The translations under genes and the position numbers were made by a program. A stretch of DNA of 64,000 bases from Allobosea sp. 67-29 (GTDB taxonomy: Bacteria > Pseudomonadota > Alphaproteobacteria > Rhizobiales > Beijerinckiaceae): NCBI RefSeq assembly GCF_001898115.1, contig NZ_MKSQ01000005.1, positions 587,236 through 651,235 on the forward strand, given 5' to 3'. A model generated the notes under the pieces. The model was given only the letters and a program-made list of their open reading frames with translations, did no database searches and was not told the DNA's origin. Of this stretch, positions 1 through 8,771 are shown in pieces (within the stretch, counting starts at the first letter, position 1; every line of letters starts with the position of its first letter).

Positions 1-339
1 CAGCCCTCGCTTCGCATCCAGCGCCTTGACGCGCTCATAGGTGTCCTTGGCGTTCAGCCGCTCCTTGACCTTGTTGTAGGTCACGAGCGAGGTGCCGGTG
101 TACTCCCAGTACACGTCGACCTGGCCATTCACCTGCGCGTCGCGCAGGACCTGCGAACCCAACCCGTCCCGCTTCTCGACCTCGAAGCCCTTCTTCGCGA
201 GAAGCTGCGCCGTGATCTCGGTCAGCAGAAGCTGCTCGGTGAAGTTCTTGCCGCCGACGACGATCGGCTTGGCCTGCACCGGCATCGCCCAGGCGGCCGC
301 GATCGCCGCCACGGCAAGAATCCGGGATGAGAGCTTCAT
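1..339 (-). CDS. Glycine betaine/choline-type ABC substrate-binding protein (OsmF/OpuC-like), partial
   Basis: Periplasmic binding protein of an osmoprotectant or quaternary-amine importer. The first 113 residues are visible; the C-terminus lies beyond the left edge. Residues 1-23 are a classic signal peptide (MKLSSR, an Ala-rich hydrophobic stretch, cleavage after VQA). The mature part starts KPIVVGGKNFTEQLLLTEI, the 'GxKNFTEQ' opening typical of the OpuAC/YehZ (OsmF) family, and later shows 'VYWEYTGTS', the ligand-cage segment of that family. An AAGGAGAT ribosome site lies just before the ATG at 339. It is the last gene of a four-gene minus-strand unit with two permeases and an ATPase, an order matching yehW-X-Y-Z type transporters. 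The exact ligand cannot be read from the sequence. Confidence 0.9.
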   Translation of the reverse strand, partial: MKLSSRILAVAAIAAAWAMPVQAKPIVVGGKNFTEQLLLTEITAQLLAKKGFEVEKRDGLGSQVLRDAQVNGQVDVYWEYTGTSLVTYNKVKERLNAKDTYERVKALDAKRGL

Positions 340-377
340 GGGAATCTCCTTGTATTCGTTGCTGAAAAGCCCGGCGG

Positions 378-1118
378 TCAGCGCAGCGGATTGACACCGC
401 GGGGGATGGTCCAGAACTGAAGCTGGGCCACGATGAAATCGATCAGGACCGCCAGGAGGGCCGTCGGGATGGCGCCGGCAAGCATCGTCCCGAATTCGTT
501 CAGGGCGATGCCGGTGAAGATCAGCTCGCCGAGCCCGCCGCCGCCGATCAGGAAGGCCAGGGGAACGGTGCCGACATTGATCGCGAGCGCCGTACGGATG
601 CCGGTGTAGATGACGAACAGGCTGTTCGGCAGCTCGACCTGCAGGAGCGTGTGGCGCGGCGACAGGCCCATGCCGCGCGCGGCCTCGAGCAGCGCGGGCG
701 GCACGTCGCGCAAGCCGGCCATCGTGTTGCTGACGATGGGCAGGAGCGACGCGATGAATAGCGCGAAGACGGCCGGCCTATCGCCGAGGCCTAGCAGGCT
801 CATGGACAAGGCCAGCACCGCCAGCGTCGGGATGGTGGCGCCGATGTTGAGGATCTGCACCGCGGCATCGCCGATCCGGCGGAAGCGAGGCCGTGTCAGC
901 ACGATGCCGAGCGGCACGCCGAACAGGATCGCCGCGCCGCCCGAGAGGGCGACCAGCTCGACATGCTGCTGGCCGAGATAGGCGATGTCCTCCCATCTCT
1001 CCAACAGGCCGGGCAGGAGCCCGCTGCCCCAGGCCCAGGCCCCGAGCAGGAAAATGCAGAGATGGGCCGCGTTCCGGCGCATCTGCGCGATCATGCCGGG
1101 CGCCAGGACATCAGCCAT
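378..1118 (-). CDS. Osmoprotectant ABC transporter permease (OpuCB/YehY-like)
   Basis: Inner-membrane permease, 246 residues with about six hydrophobic segments. It carries the BPD_transp_1 signature 'EAARGMGLSPRHTLLQVELPNS' (EAA loop that docks the ATPase) and the family-typical 'GLGDRPAVFALF' region. I start it at the ATG at 1118, overlapping the ATPase stop by 8 bases; an open frame extends further upstream but only through the ATPase gene. The next gene downstream is the binding protein, 38 bases away. With the second permease at 2220-2873 it would form a heterodimeric channel. The family is clear; the substrate is inferred only from the neighbouring binding protein. Confidence 0.9.
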   Translation of the reverse strand: MADVLAPGMIAQMRRNAAHLCIFLLGAWAWGSGLLPGLLERWEDIAYLGQQHVELVALSGGAAILFGVPLGIVLTRPRFRRIGDAAVQILNIGATIPTLAVLALSMSLLGLGDRPAVFALFIASLLPIVSNTMAGLRDVPPALLEAARGMGLSPRHTLLQVELPNSLFVIYTGIRTALAINVGTVPLAFLIGGGGLGELIFTGIALNEFGTMLAGAIPTALLAVLIDFIVAQLQFWTIPRGVNPLR

Positions 1119-2223
1119 CCCGATAGGTCTCTGAGAGCAGATGGGTGATGCCGCGCAGCGTGACATAGCCGACGAACATTCCGTCGTCGTCGACGCAGGC
1201 CAGCCACAGCGTGTCGTGCCGGAACATGGTCGAGACCGCGGTGCGCAAGTCCTCCTGCGGCCTTATGGTGGTGGGCAGGGCTTCGTAATTCTCTCCGACC
1301 GTTCCGTTGCCGCTGCGCGCCATCTGCAGGTTTATGTAGCCGCGCGCCCTGCCGCGCGGGCCGACCAGGACGATCGACTGATGGCCGTGCGCCTCCATCG
1401 CGGCTGCGGCCTGCTGCAGGCTGTCCGCCGCCCGGACCCTCGGCGGATCGGCGATCATCGCGTCGCGGACGGTGAGCAGTTGCAGGCGCTTGAGCGTGCG
1501 GTCGCCGCCGACGAAATCGGAAACGAACTCGTTCGCCGGATGGGCCAGCATGGTGTCGGGCGTGTCGTACTGGACGAGCCTGCCGTTGCGGAAGATGGCG
1601 ATCCTGTCGGCCATCTTGACCGCCTCGTCGATGTCGTGGCTGACGAAGAGGATCGTCTTGCGGATCTGCGCCTGCATCTTCAGGAACTCGTCCTGGATGA
1701 TGACGCGGTTGATCGGATCGATGGCGCCGAAGGGCTCGTCCATCAGCAGGACGGGCGGATCCGCCGCAATGGCGCGCAGAACGCCGATGCGCTGCTGCTG
1801 ACCACCGGACAATTCCTTCGGATAGCGCTTGAGGAACACGCCGGGATCGAGCGCGACCATCTCGAGCAGATCGGCCGCCCGTTGGCGCGATTTGCGCCGG
1901 TCCCAGCCGAGGATGTCGGGGACGATACAGATGTTGTCCTCGATCGTCTTGTTCGGAAACAGGCCGATCTGCTGGATGACGTAGCCGATGCTGCGCCGCA
2001 GCTGTGTCACGTCGTAGTCGGAGGTGTTGCGGCCATCGATGAAGATATCCCCCGCGCTCGGCTGGATCAGGCGGTTGACCATCTTCATCGTCGTGGTCTT
2101 GCCGCAGCCGGAGGGGCCAAGCAGCACGCAGATTTCGCCTTCCGCCACCTCGAGCGAGACGCGGTCGACGGCCGGCATGGTGGTGCCTGGGAAGGTTTTG
2201 CTGACTTGGTCCAGTCGGATCAT
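1111..2223 (-). CDS. Osmoprotectant ABC transporter ATPase with CBS pair (OpuCA/ProV-like)
   Basis: Cytoplasmic ATPase of 370 residues driving the adjacent permeases. The start MIRLDQVSKTFPG is followed by Walker A GPSGCGKTTT, the ABC signature LSGGQQQRIGVLRA, Walker B VLLMDEPFGAID and the H-loop FVSHDIDEA. After the ATPase domain, roughly residues 250-370 form a pair of CBS-like modules ('LLTVRDAMIADPPRV' and 'TAVSTMFRHDTLWL'). In OpuA/OpuC transporters these sense ionic strength and gate uptake. The gene overlaps the upstream permease by 4 bases (ATGA, 2220-2223) and the downstream permease by 8, so translation is probably coupled. An upstream extension of the open frame to 2484 is only read-through inside the permease gene. 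Confidence 0.93.
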   Translation of the reverse strand: MIRLDQVSKTFPGTTMPAVDRVSLEVAEGEICVLLGPSGCGKTTTMKMVNRLIQPSAGDIFIDGRNTSDYDVTQLRRSIGYVIQQIGLFPNKTIEDNICIVPDILGWDRRKSRQRAADLLEMVALDPGVFLKRYPKELSGGQQQRIGVLRAIAADPPVLLMDEPFGAIDPINRVIIQDEFLKMQAQIRKTILFVSHDIDEAVKMADRIAIFRNGRLVQYDTPDTMLAHPANEFVSDFVGGDRTLKRLQLLTVRDAMIADPPRVRAADSLQQAAAAMEAHGHQSIVLVGPRGRARGYINLQMARSGNGTVGENYEALPTTIRPQEDLRTAVSTMFRHDTLWLACVDDDGMFVGYVTLRGITHLLSETYRDG

Positions 2224-2873
2224 CGTTTCCTGAGTCCCGGGGAGGTCAGTCGCTTCTGCAGCCCGAGCAGGGCGAGATCGGCGACGACGGCAAGAATGCT
2301 GACCGCGAGTGCGCCGGTGACGAGCTGGCGCGGGTCGGTCTGGCTGATGCCGCGTGCGATGAAGGCGCCGAGCCCGCCGGCGCCGATATAGGTCGCGATC
2401 GCCGTGACGCCGATGTTCATTACAACGGCGACGCGCACGCCGGCCATGATCACGGGCACGGCGATCGGGAGCTCGACCTCGCACAGCCGTTGCATCCGGG
2501 TCAGCCCCATGCCTCGCGCAGCTTCACGCAGAGCCGGATCAATATTACTGAGAGAGGCATAGGTATTCCGGATGATCGGAAGCTGCGAGTACAGCAACAC
2601 GGCGATCACCGCCGGCAGGTAGCCGATGCCGTGACCGATCAGTGAGAGCACCGGAATCATCATCCCGAACAGGGCGATCGAGGGGATGGTGATCATGATC
2701 GACGCGACATAGAGCACGGCATCGGCGACGCGGCGGTTCTGGGTGATGGCCACGCCGATCGGCACGCCGGTGGCGATCGCCAGAGCGACCGCGACACCGA
2801 CGATGGCAACATGTTCGCCCGTCCGGGTGGCTATAAGCCCCCAGTTGTCGATAATGTAATTTAAAATGTCCAT
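2220..2873 (-). CDS. Osmoprotectant ABC transporter permease (OpuCB/YehW-like), first gene of operon
   Basis: 217-residue inner-membrane permease starting MDILNYIIDNWGLI. It has several hydrophobic segments and the EAA loop 'ALREAARGMGLTRMQRLCEVELPIAVPVIMAG'-type motif that contacts the ATPase (GxGxxRxQ form). It is shorter than the second permease, which fits the YehW type. It is first in the minus-strand operon and overlaps the ATPase start by ATGA. The start at 2873 is preceded by an AT-rich intergenic region where the promoter must lie. The family is clear from motifs and synteny; the ligand is inferred. Confidence 0.9.
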   Translation of the reverse strand: MDILNYIIDNWGLIATRTGEHVAIVGVAVALAIATGVPIGVAITQNRRVADAVLYVASIMITIPSIALFGMMIPVLSLIGHGIGYLPAVIAVLLYSQLPIIRNTYASLSNIDPALREAARGMGLTRMQRLCEVELPIAVPVIMAGVRVAVVMNIGVTAIATYIGAGGLGAFIARGISQTDPRQLVTGALAVSILAVVADLALLGLQKRLTSPGLRKR

Positions 2874-3152
2874 TGCCTCGCGGCGATTCCTAAAGCAGGA
2901 TATCGGTTCGTGACAACCCCTTTCCTGAAAAAAATGAGGAATTTATGTAGTCTATTTTGACGAGCGGATATTACTTGAACTAAAGTGTTCATAACTTTGA
3001 TTGGGACTTAGGGAAATTCGTATCAAAATTTATTGCTGAGATCGAAAGTCGAAAGGCGAGTTTGTTCTTTAGAATCTTAAAGATCCATCTTTTCGACTCT
3101 GCCTTTCGCCCAACCCAATTCGCCAGACAGTGAGAGAAGAACGAGACGGTCC
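2874..3152. promoter_or_regulatory. Divergent AT-rich intergenic region
   Basis: Spacer of 279 bases between the divergent transporter operon and the asparagine synthetase-like gene. It is visibly more AT-rich than the flanking genes (for example 2925-3080) and must hold promoters for both directions. I could not pick convincing -35/-10 boxes or an operator palindrome. Confidence 0.5.
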
Positions 3153-4682
3153 ATGTGTGGTTTTGTGTGTCTTTGGAAGGTCGATGACGTAGGCGGGAGC
3201 CTGATCGAAACGATGCTCGCGCGCCTCGGCCATCGGGGCCCGGATGCGACGCAGGTCGCCCGGCCAAGGGGGGTGCCGCTTGCGATGGGGCATTGCCGGC
3301 TGGCGATCATCGGCGCCGAAGACGGCGTCCAGCCTATTGCCGTTGATTCAGAGATACTTGTCGCGAACGGGGAGATCTATAATCACGGCGATCTCAGGGC
3401 GATTTTGGACCCGGATATCTTTCGGACGACGAGCGACAGCGAGACTATTCTTCACCTCTTCCGCAGCGGGGCGCAGCGCTGGGTCAACCGCCTCGACGGC
3501 ATGTTCGCCTTCGTGCTCGCGACGCCGGATCGGATCGTCGCGGCGCGTGACCCGCTGGGCATCAAGCCACTCTACATGGCGAGACGCGGGAAGGGGCTGG
3601 CTTTTGCTTCGGAGCTGAAGGCGTTCGACGGGCTCGGCTTTGACGACATCACCGCGCTTCCTCCCGGCGCGCTGTTCGACAGCGCGGGTGGCCTGAGGCA
3701 CTGGTATCGCGTCCCCTCCGGGGCGGCCGCAGCCGAGCCCGGCTTGGATGTCGATGCGGTCGCCGGCGAGTTGCGCCTCACGCTGGAGGAGGCTGTCGCC
3801 AAATGGATGGTTGCCGATGTCGAGGTCGGCTCCTTCCTGTCCGGCGGCCTCGATAGCTCGGTCATCGCCGCGATCGCCCAGAAGGTCAGGCTGGCAGCCG
3901 GGCGAGCCCCGTTGAAGACCTTTGCCGTGGGTACCGCCGGCTCGCCCGATCTGCGCGCCGCCAGGCGCGTCGCCGGCCATATCGGCTCCGATCATCACGA
4001 ATACAGCTTCTCGGCGCGGGATATCGCCGAGAACCTGCCGCACGTCATCTACCACCTCGAAAGCGCCGATGCCGATCTCGTCCGCAGCGCCGTGCCCACG
4101 CTTTTCGCGGCCCGGCTGGCACGGCGCCATGTCAAGGCGGTCCTGACCGGCGAGGGGGCGGACGAGCTCTTCGCGGGCTATGCCTATCACCACGACTATG
4201 TCGAGGACCCGCGCGCGCTTGCGGACGAGCTGACCCGCAGCCTGGGAGCGATGCACAACATCAATCTCCAGCGCGTCGACCGAATGACCATGGCGGAGTC
4301 GCTGGAGGCGCGCACGCCGTTCCTCGATCGGGACCTGATCGCCTTCGCGCAGTCCGTGCCGGCGGAGTTGAAGCTGCGCCGCACCGATCCGGACGCGCCG
4401 GAAGCGACCGGACCCACCACCGAGAAATGGCTGCTGCGGAAGGCTTGCGCCGATCTGCTTCCGGCGGATCTCGTCTGGCGCAAGAAGGCGCAGTTCGATG
4501 AGGGGTCGGGAACGGTCGAAGCCCTGCAGCAGGCGCTGCGGCTCATCGTCGGAGGCGAGGGGGAGGTCCCCCGCCTGCGCGAGGAGGCGCTGTATCGCGA
4601 GATTCTTCGCGAGCGCTTCGCCGATCCCGAGATGATCCTGAGCCAGGCCGGGCAGTGGAACGCCAATCGCGTGGCGGCCTGA
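3153..4682 (+). CDS. asnB: Glutamine-hydrolysing asparagine synthetase-like protein
   Basis: Two-domain cytoplasmic amidotransferase of 509 residues, somewhat shorter than E. coli AsnB (554). The N-terminal class II glutaminase domain begins MCGF, and Cys2 becomes the catalytic nucleophile after Met removal, which fixes the start. 'LGHRGPDAT', 'LAMGHCRLAIIG' and 'NGEIYNH' are class II amidotransferase motifs. The synthetase half carries the PP-loop 'SFLSGGLDSSVIAAIA' that binds ATP and activates aspartate, and later 'LTGEGADELFAGY' and 'EARTPFLDRDLIAFA'. The ending 'WRKKAQFDEGSG' resembles the AsnB C-terminus. It stands alone, divergent from the ABC operon. The AsnB family also includes enzymes that amidate other substrates, so the true acceptor is not certain. 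Confidence 0.88.
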   Translation: MCGFVCLWKVDDVGGSLIETMLARLGHRGPDATQVARPRGVPLAMGHCRLAIIGAEDGVQPIAVDSEILVANGEIYNHGDLRAILDPDIFRTTSDSETILHLFRSGAQRWVNRLDGMFAFVLATPDRIVAARDPLGIKPLYMARRGKGLAFASELKAFDGLGFDDITALPPGALFDSAGGLRHWYRVPSGAAAAEPGLDVDAVAGELRLTLEEAVAKWMVADVEVGSFLSGGLDSSVIAAIAQKVRLAAGRAPLKTFAVGTAGSPDLRAARRVAGHIGSDHHEYSFSARDIAENLPHVIYHLESADADLVRSAVPTLFAARLARRHVKAVLTGEGADELFAGYAYHHDYVEDPRALADELTRSLGAMHNINLQRVDRMTMAESLEARTPFLDRDLIAFAQSVPAELKLRRTDPDAPEATGPTTEKWLLRKACADLLPADLVWRKKAQFDEGSGTVEALQQALRLIVGGEGEVPRLREEALYREILRERFADPEMILSQAGQWNANRVAA

Positions 4683-4792
4683 GGCCAGGCGTCGAGGCGC
4701 CCGTCCTCCGCGCTCCTTCTCGGTCATGGCCGCCCCATCAAGGCTTTCATGATGTCGGGCGTTTCTCTGCCTCCAGGAAGAACCGAATCTGC

Positions 4793-4818
4793 GGGTGGCG
4801 GCAATGTTGCCGCCACCC
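4793..4818. terminator. Perfect 12-bp inverted repeat between convergent genes
   Basis: GGGTGGCGGCAA (4793-4804) and TTGCCGCCACCC (4807-4818) are perfect complements around a 2-base centre. The repeat lies between the 3' ends of the asparagine synthetase-like gene (+) and the RTX gene (-), where a shared terminator is expected. Neither side has a T-run, so it is not a textbook intrinsic terminator. The assignment rests on position and stem strength. Confidence 0.55.
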
Positions 4819-4827
4819 TCGGCGACG

Positions 4828-6237
4828 TCACACCAATGTAATGGCGTCGTAGCCAAGCGCGTCATTGATATCTTCGATCGATGTGAATGCCCCTCCACCG
4901 GAAACACCGTCGATCTGAATGGAGCCGAAGCCGAAATCCAGAACGACGCTGGAGCCGGAATCGTCCACCGTCACGGCAACTGTCGCCGGATCGGCCACGT
5001 CGATCTGAATCGTGTCCTCATCGGCCGCATTCAGGTCGGCGACCTCGTCATCGCCGAACGGATTGTCGGCGCCGTCCCCGAAATAGAAGGCATCGGTGCC
5101 CGCACCGCCCGTCAGCAGATCGTCGCCAGCCTCGCCATAGAGGCTGTCGGCGCCGTTGCCGCCGTCGATCTCATCGTTGCCGTCGCCGCCATGGAGCTCG
5201 TCACTGCCGGCGTCGCCGCTGAGCTGATCGTCTCCGGCATCGCCGGAGAGACTGTCGTTCCCGGCCCCGCCGGCGAGAACGTCATTGCCGTCGCCGCCGC
5301 TGCCGGTGTCGTTTCCGGCTCCTCCATCCAACTCATCGTCGCCGGCCTCGCCGTTCAGCGTATCCGCTCCGGCTCCGCCGCTCAGCGTATCGTCGCCGTT
5401 GCCGCCGCTCAGGGCATCCACCCCGTTTCCGCCGTCGAGGGTGTCGTCCCCGGCGCCGCCTCCCATGGTATCGTCGCCATCGCCGCCATTCATCACGTCG
5501 TCACCGGCGTCACCTTCCATGGTGTCGTTGCCGGCATCGCCATTCAGCGTATCGTTGCCGGCGTTGCCATGCATCGTGTCGTCGCCGTCGCCGCCGTTCA
5601 GCGCGTCGTTGCCGATTCCGCCGTTCATGACGTCGTCACCGGCGTCGCCATTCAAGGTGTCGTTGCCGGCGCCGCCGTCTATCGTGTCGACCCCGGCCCC
5701 GCCATTCAGCGTGTCGCTACCGGCCGCGCCGCTCAGCACGTCGTCGCCATCGCCGCCGTCGACCGTGTCGTCGCCGGCGCCGCCATTCATGATGTCGTTG
5801 CCCGCGTCGCCGGAAAGCGTGTCGTTGCCGGCATTGCCGTTGATAACGTCGTCGCCGTCACCTCCGCCGACCGTGTCGTTGCCGGCACCGCCAGACAGGG
5901 TGTCGTTGTCGGCGCCGCCGAGAATGTTGTCGTCGCCGGCACCGCCGTCGATCGTGTCGTTGCCGGCATCACCCGCCAGGATATCGTTCCCGGCGTTGCC
6001 GTTGATGACATCGTCGCCGTCGCCGCCTCCGATGGTGTCGTTGCCGGCATTGCCATCCAGGGTGTCGGTTCCGGGACCGCCAAGAATATTGTCATCGCCC
6101 GCTCCGCCACTGACGACATCGTTGCCGCCATCGGCGTCGATCGTGTCATTGCCTGCGAAGCCATTGATGGTGTCGTCACCGCTGGTATCGGGCGGGGGGA
6201 TGATGTCGTCGCCGGGTGTACCATTGATAAGCGCCAT
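4828..6237 (-). CDS. RTX (hemolysin-type) calcium-binding repeat protein
   Basis: Predicted secreted protein of 469 residues. Residues about 22-380 are some 40 consecutive nonapeptides of the form GGxGxDxUx (for example SGGAGDDNI, NGGDGDDTM), which fold into calcium-filled beta rolls. About 85 residues follow ('DAFYFGDGADN' through 'DALGYDAITLV'); this non-repeat tail should hold the uncleaved type I secretion signal. There is no catalytic domain before the repeats: only MALINGTPGDDIIPPPDTS precedes them. The ATG at 6237 has an AGGGAGAA ribosome site; an open frame extends to 6417 but looks non-coding. The secretion ATPase and adaptor lie on the other side of a 0.7-kb spacer. Likely roles such as surface layer, matrix or adhesion are inference. 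Confidence 0.88.
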   Translation of the reverse strand: MALINGTPGDDIIPPPDTSGDDTINGFAGNDTIDADGGNDVVSGGAGDDNILGGPGTDTLDGNAGNDTIGGGDGDDVINGNAGNDILAGDAGNDTIDGGAGDDNILGGADNDTLSGGAGNDTVGGGDGDDVINGNAGNDTLSGDAGNDIMNGGAGDDTVDGGDGDDVLSGAAGSDTLNGGAGVDTIDGGAGNDTLNGDAGDDVMNGGIGNDALNGGDGDDTMHGNAGNDTLNGDAGNDTMEGDAGDDVMNGGDGDDTMGGGAGDDTLDGGNGVDALSGGNGDDTLSGGAGADTLNGEAGDDELDGGAGNDTGSGGDGNDVLAGGAGNDSLSGDAGDDQLSGDAGSDELHGGDGNDEIDGGNGADSLYGEAGDDLLTGGAGTDAFYFGDGADNPFGDDEVADLNAADEDTIQIDVADPATVAVTVDDSGSSVVLDFGFGSIQIDGVSGGGAFTSIEDINDALGYDAITLV

Positions 6238-6965
6238 GGCCGTTCTCCCTGCTGCAGATGCCTTCGCATAGGCGCACGCCGTCCATGCGCGGTCTTGCGC
6301 AGGGTATCGATCGCTGCGGCTCGAGAAATTTGCGAAGGTGGCGGAAGCTAGGGAGATATCAGGGCGCGACGCAATCCCCATTTGGAGACACAAACCATCG
6401 ACATCGATGCTGTTCACTCATTGGATCGCGCGCTCATCTTGCTACAAATCCAACAAGACCAGAATTATCCGCTGTAAGTTTTGCGAAAATTCTAATAGAG
6501 GAGCGCATCGCCCTCAACCAACTATATTCGGCATCCGCGTTACAGGGGCATCGAAGGTGTCGCGCCGAACTGTTTCTGTCACCAAATGGGGATTATGCCG
6601 AAGCACAAGCTTCCCTAGCGTCGCCTCCCGGCTTTCGGGGCACGTTCCGCAGCGGTAAGACGGACGGCCCGAGACCGGTACCGGCGGCAATCCAAGAAGG
6701 GGCGTGCTGGATCAAGGGAGGCGAGATCATGGCTGCGGTGGTGCGGGCGCTGAGACATTTCCCGATAACGACACGGCTGTGCAACAGGGGCTCGCCGCCC
6801 CCGGCCAGAGACCCGAAGGCTTGGGTGACGTCGCGATACGGCGCGATCTGAAGTCTGTTCCCGCTTCACCGTGACGGAGCGTGATCCTGCCCGGCCTATC
6901 GGTCTGGCCGAACCGGCATCATCCTCCCGCACCTCGCGCCAACGCTTCTTTCAGCCCGAGGACTC
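6238..6965. other. Long divergent intergenic region upstream of RTX gene and secretion genes
   Basis: This is 728 bases with no convincing gene. Open frames here (for example 6258-6851) have no recognisable protein features and poor codon character. The stretch 6395-6510 is relatively AT-rich and is the likeliest promoter zone for the RTX gene; the part near 6860-6960 should hold the promoter for the secretion genes. I see no clear operator or RNA structure. Confidence 0.5.
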
Positions 6966-8771
6966 ATGTCCGACGCGCCTGCAAGCCGCACGACTTCCGG
7001 GTTTCGAACCAGGGTCAACGCCGACACGGCCGTGCTGAGAAGCAGCAGGCTGCTGATGGCGGTCCCGGGCTGGCGCGCCCTGTTATGGGTCGTCGTCTTC
7101 AGCCTCGCGATCAACCTTCTCCTCCTGATCCTGCCGTTCTATTCGATCCAGGTCTTCGACCGCGTGCTCACGAGCGGCAGCATCGAGACGCTCATCGGGC
7201 TGACGAGCCTCGCGGTCATGGCGCTGGGCTTCAGCGCCTGCTTCGATATTCTGCGCAGCCGCCTGCTCGGCCGCTTCGCCGTCAGCTTCGAGCGATTGCT
7301 CGCGCCCCTCGTGTTGAAGGCCTCGATCGCGGAGGCGGCGAAGCGCAACGAGGCCGGGACGCACGACATGGTCCGGGTCCGCGAACTCCGGAATATCCTG
7401 TCGAGCGGAACGGCCACGACCTTAATCGACGCACCCTTCCTGCCGGTCTTCGTCGTCGTGCTCTACCTGATCCATCCCTGGTACGGCACGGTCGCGCTGA
7501 TCGGCTCGCTGCTTCTGCTCTTTCTGGGCTTTGTCAGCGGGCGCGTGGCGCGCGCCGAACTGGCGGAGGCCATGGGCACGGCCTCGCGGGCACAGCGCGC
7601 GCTCGACGGCATCGTCGGTCACGCCAATCTGGTTCGGGCGATGGGATGGACGCATGGTGCCATCCGCGAGTTCCTCCGGCTCAACGACGCGGCGCTGGTC
7701 CCTGTGGTCAAGGCCAACGAGCGCGTCGCGCTGATCGCCTCCATCGCCCGCGCGATCCGGATCGTGCTCCAGGTCGCGGCGATCGGGATCGGCGCATGGC
7801 TCGTGCTGCAGAACGAAGTTCTCAGCGGCAGCATGATGGCGAGTTCTATCCTCATCAGCCGCACATTGGCGCCGATGGAGCAGCTTGTCGGCGGATTGCG
7901 CACGCTGACCTCGGCGCGCGATGCCTGGCTCCATGTCCGCGCCGCCGCCGCCTGCGCCCTGATCCGTCAGAGCCGAACGCTCCTTCCGCCGCCTCTGGGC
8001 GCGCTCGATATCAGCGCCGTCGCCTTTCGCAGCCCGAATGCGCGGCGGCCGGTCCTGGCCGGCATCAGTTTCCGCTGCCCGCCGGCGAGCGTCATCGTCG
8101 TCATCGGACCGACCGGCGCGGGCAAGTCCACGCTCCTGCGGATGATCGCGGCCCTGGAGAAGCCGACGACGGGTACGATCCGTCTGGACGGCGCCTCGCT
8201 CGAACACTGGGATCCCGACCAACTCGGACATTATGTCGGCTACCTGCCCCAGGACGTCGAATTGCTGGGCGGCACGGTGGCGGAGGCCATCGCCGGCTTC
8301 GACGAGACGGCGACCGACGCGGATGTGATCGGCGCCGCCAAGCAGGCCAACGCCCACCAGATGATCCTGGCCTTGCCAAACGGCTACGAGACCGAGATCG
8401 GCCGCGACGGCAACAAGCTTTCAGGCGGGCAGCGCCAGCGCATCGGGCTCGCCCGCGCGCTCTTCGGAACGCGCAAGCTGATCCTGCTGGACGAGCCCAA
8501 CTCCAATCTCGACCCGGATGGCGAGGAGGCCCTGTGCGCCGCGATCCGCGAGGCGAAGGCGCAGGGCGCGACTCTCGTGATCGTCACGCATCGCCCGCGG
8601 CTCTTCACCGTCGCCGACATGATCCTGTTCCTGCGGGACGGTGTTCAGGTCGCCTTTGGCCCGCCAGGCGAAGTCCTGCCGCAGACCATGGCCGGGGTCA
8701 CGCCGATGCGGCCCTCGCGCCCTGCCCCGGGCGGGAAGGTCAGATCCGACATCCTCGACGGGAGGCGCTGA
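6966..8771 (+). CDS. Type I secretion ABC transporter ATPase/permease (PrtD/HlyB-like)
   Basis: 601-residue inner-membrane exporter that powers secretion of RTX proteins. The N-terminal membrane domain (residues about 35-310) includes 'LLLILPFYSIQVFDRVLTS', the hallmark of PrtD-type exporters. The C-terminal ATPase has Walker A GPTGAGKST, signature LSGGQRQRIGLARALFG, Walker B LILLDEPNSNLD and H-loop VIVTHRP. There is no N-terminal C39 peptidase domain, which fits unprocessed RTX substrates. A GAGG ribosome site precedes the ATG. It overlaps the adaptor gene by one base (TGATG). The obvious substrate is the RTX protein encoded divergently at 4828-6237. No TolC-type outer-membrane channel is encoded here, so it must be shared from elsewhere. 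Confidence 0.95.
   Translation: MSDAPASRTTSGFRTRVNADTAVLRSSRLLMAVPGWRALLWVVVFSLAINLLLLILPFYSIQVFDRVLTSGSIETLIGLTSLAVMALGFSACFDILRSRLLGRFAVSFERLLAPLVLKASIAEAAKRNEAGTHDMVRVRELRNILSSGTATTLIDAPFLPVFVVVLYLIHPWYGTVALIGSLLLLFLGFVSGRVARAELAEAMGTASRAQRALDGIVGHANLVRAMGWTHGAIREFLRLNDAALVPVVKANERVALIASIARAIRIVLQVAAIGIGAWLVLQNEVLSGSMMASSILISRTLAPMEQLVGGLRTLTSARDAWLHVRAAAACALIRQSRTLLPPPLGALDISAVAFRSPNARRPVLAGISFRCPPASVIVVIGPTGAGKSTLLRMIAALEKPTTGTIRLDGASLEHWDPDQLGHYVGYLPQDVELLGGTVAEAIAGFDETATDADVIGAAKQANAHQMILALPNGYETEIGRDGNKLSGGQRQRIGLARALFGTRKLILLDEPNSNLDPDGEEALCAAIREAKAQGATLVIVTHRPRLFTVADMILFLRDGVQVAFGPPGEVLPQTMAGVTPMRPSRPAPGGKVRSDILDGRR

Noticed and set aside
4960..6180. Regular short DNA repeats resembling a CRISPR array
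   Set aside because: The period is 27 bp, in frame, with degenerate copies encoding GGxGxDxUx; there are no unique spacers and no cas genes.
4795..6351. Long plus-strand open frames across the RTX gene (up to 518 codons)
   Set aside because: They are shadows of the repeated GC-rich minus-strand RTX array; their Val/Ala/Ile or Ser/Pro repeats simply mirror the nonapeptide DNA repeat.
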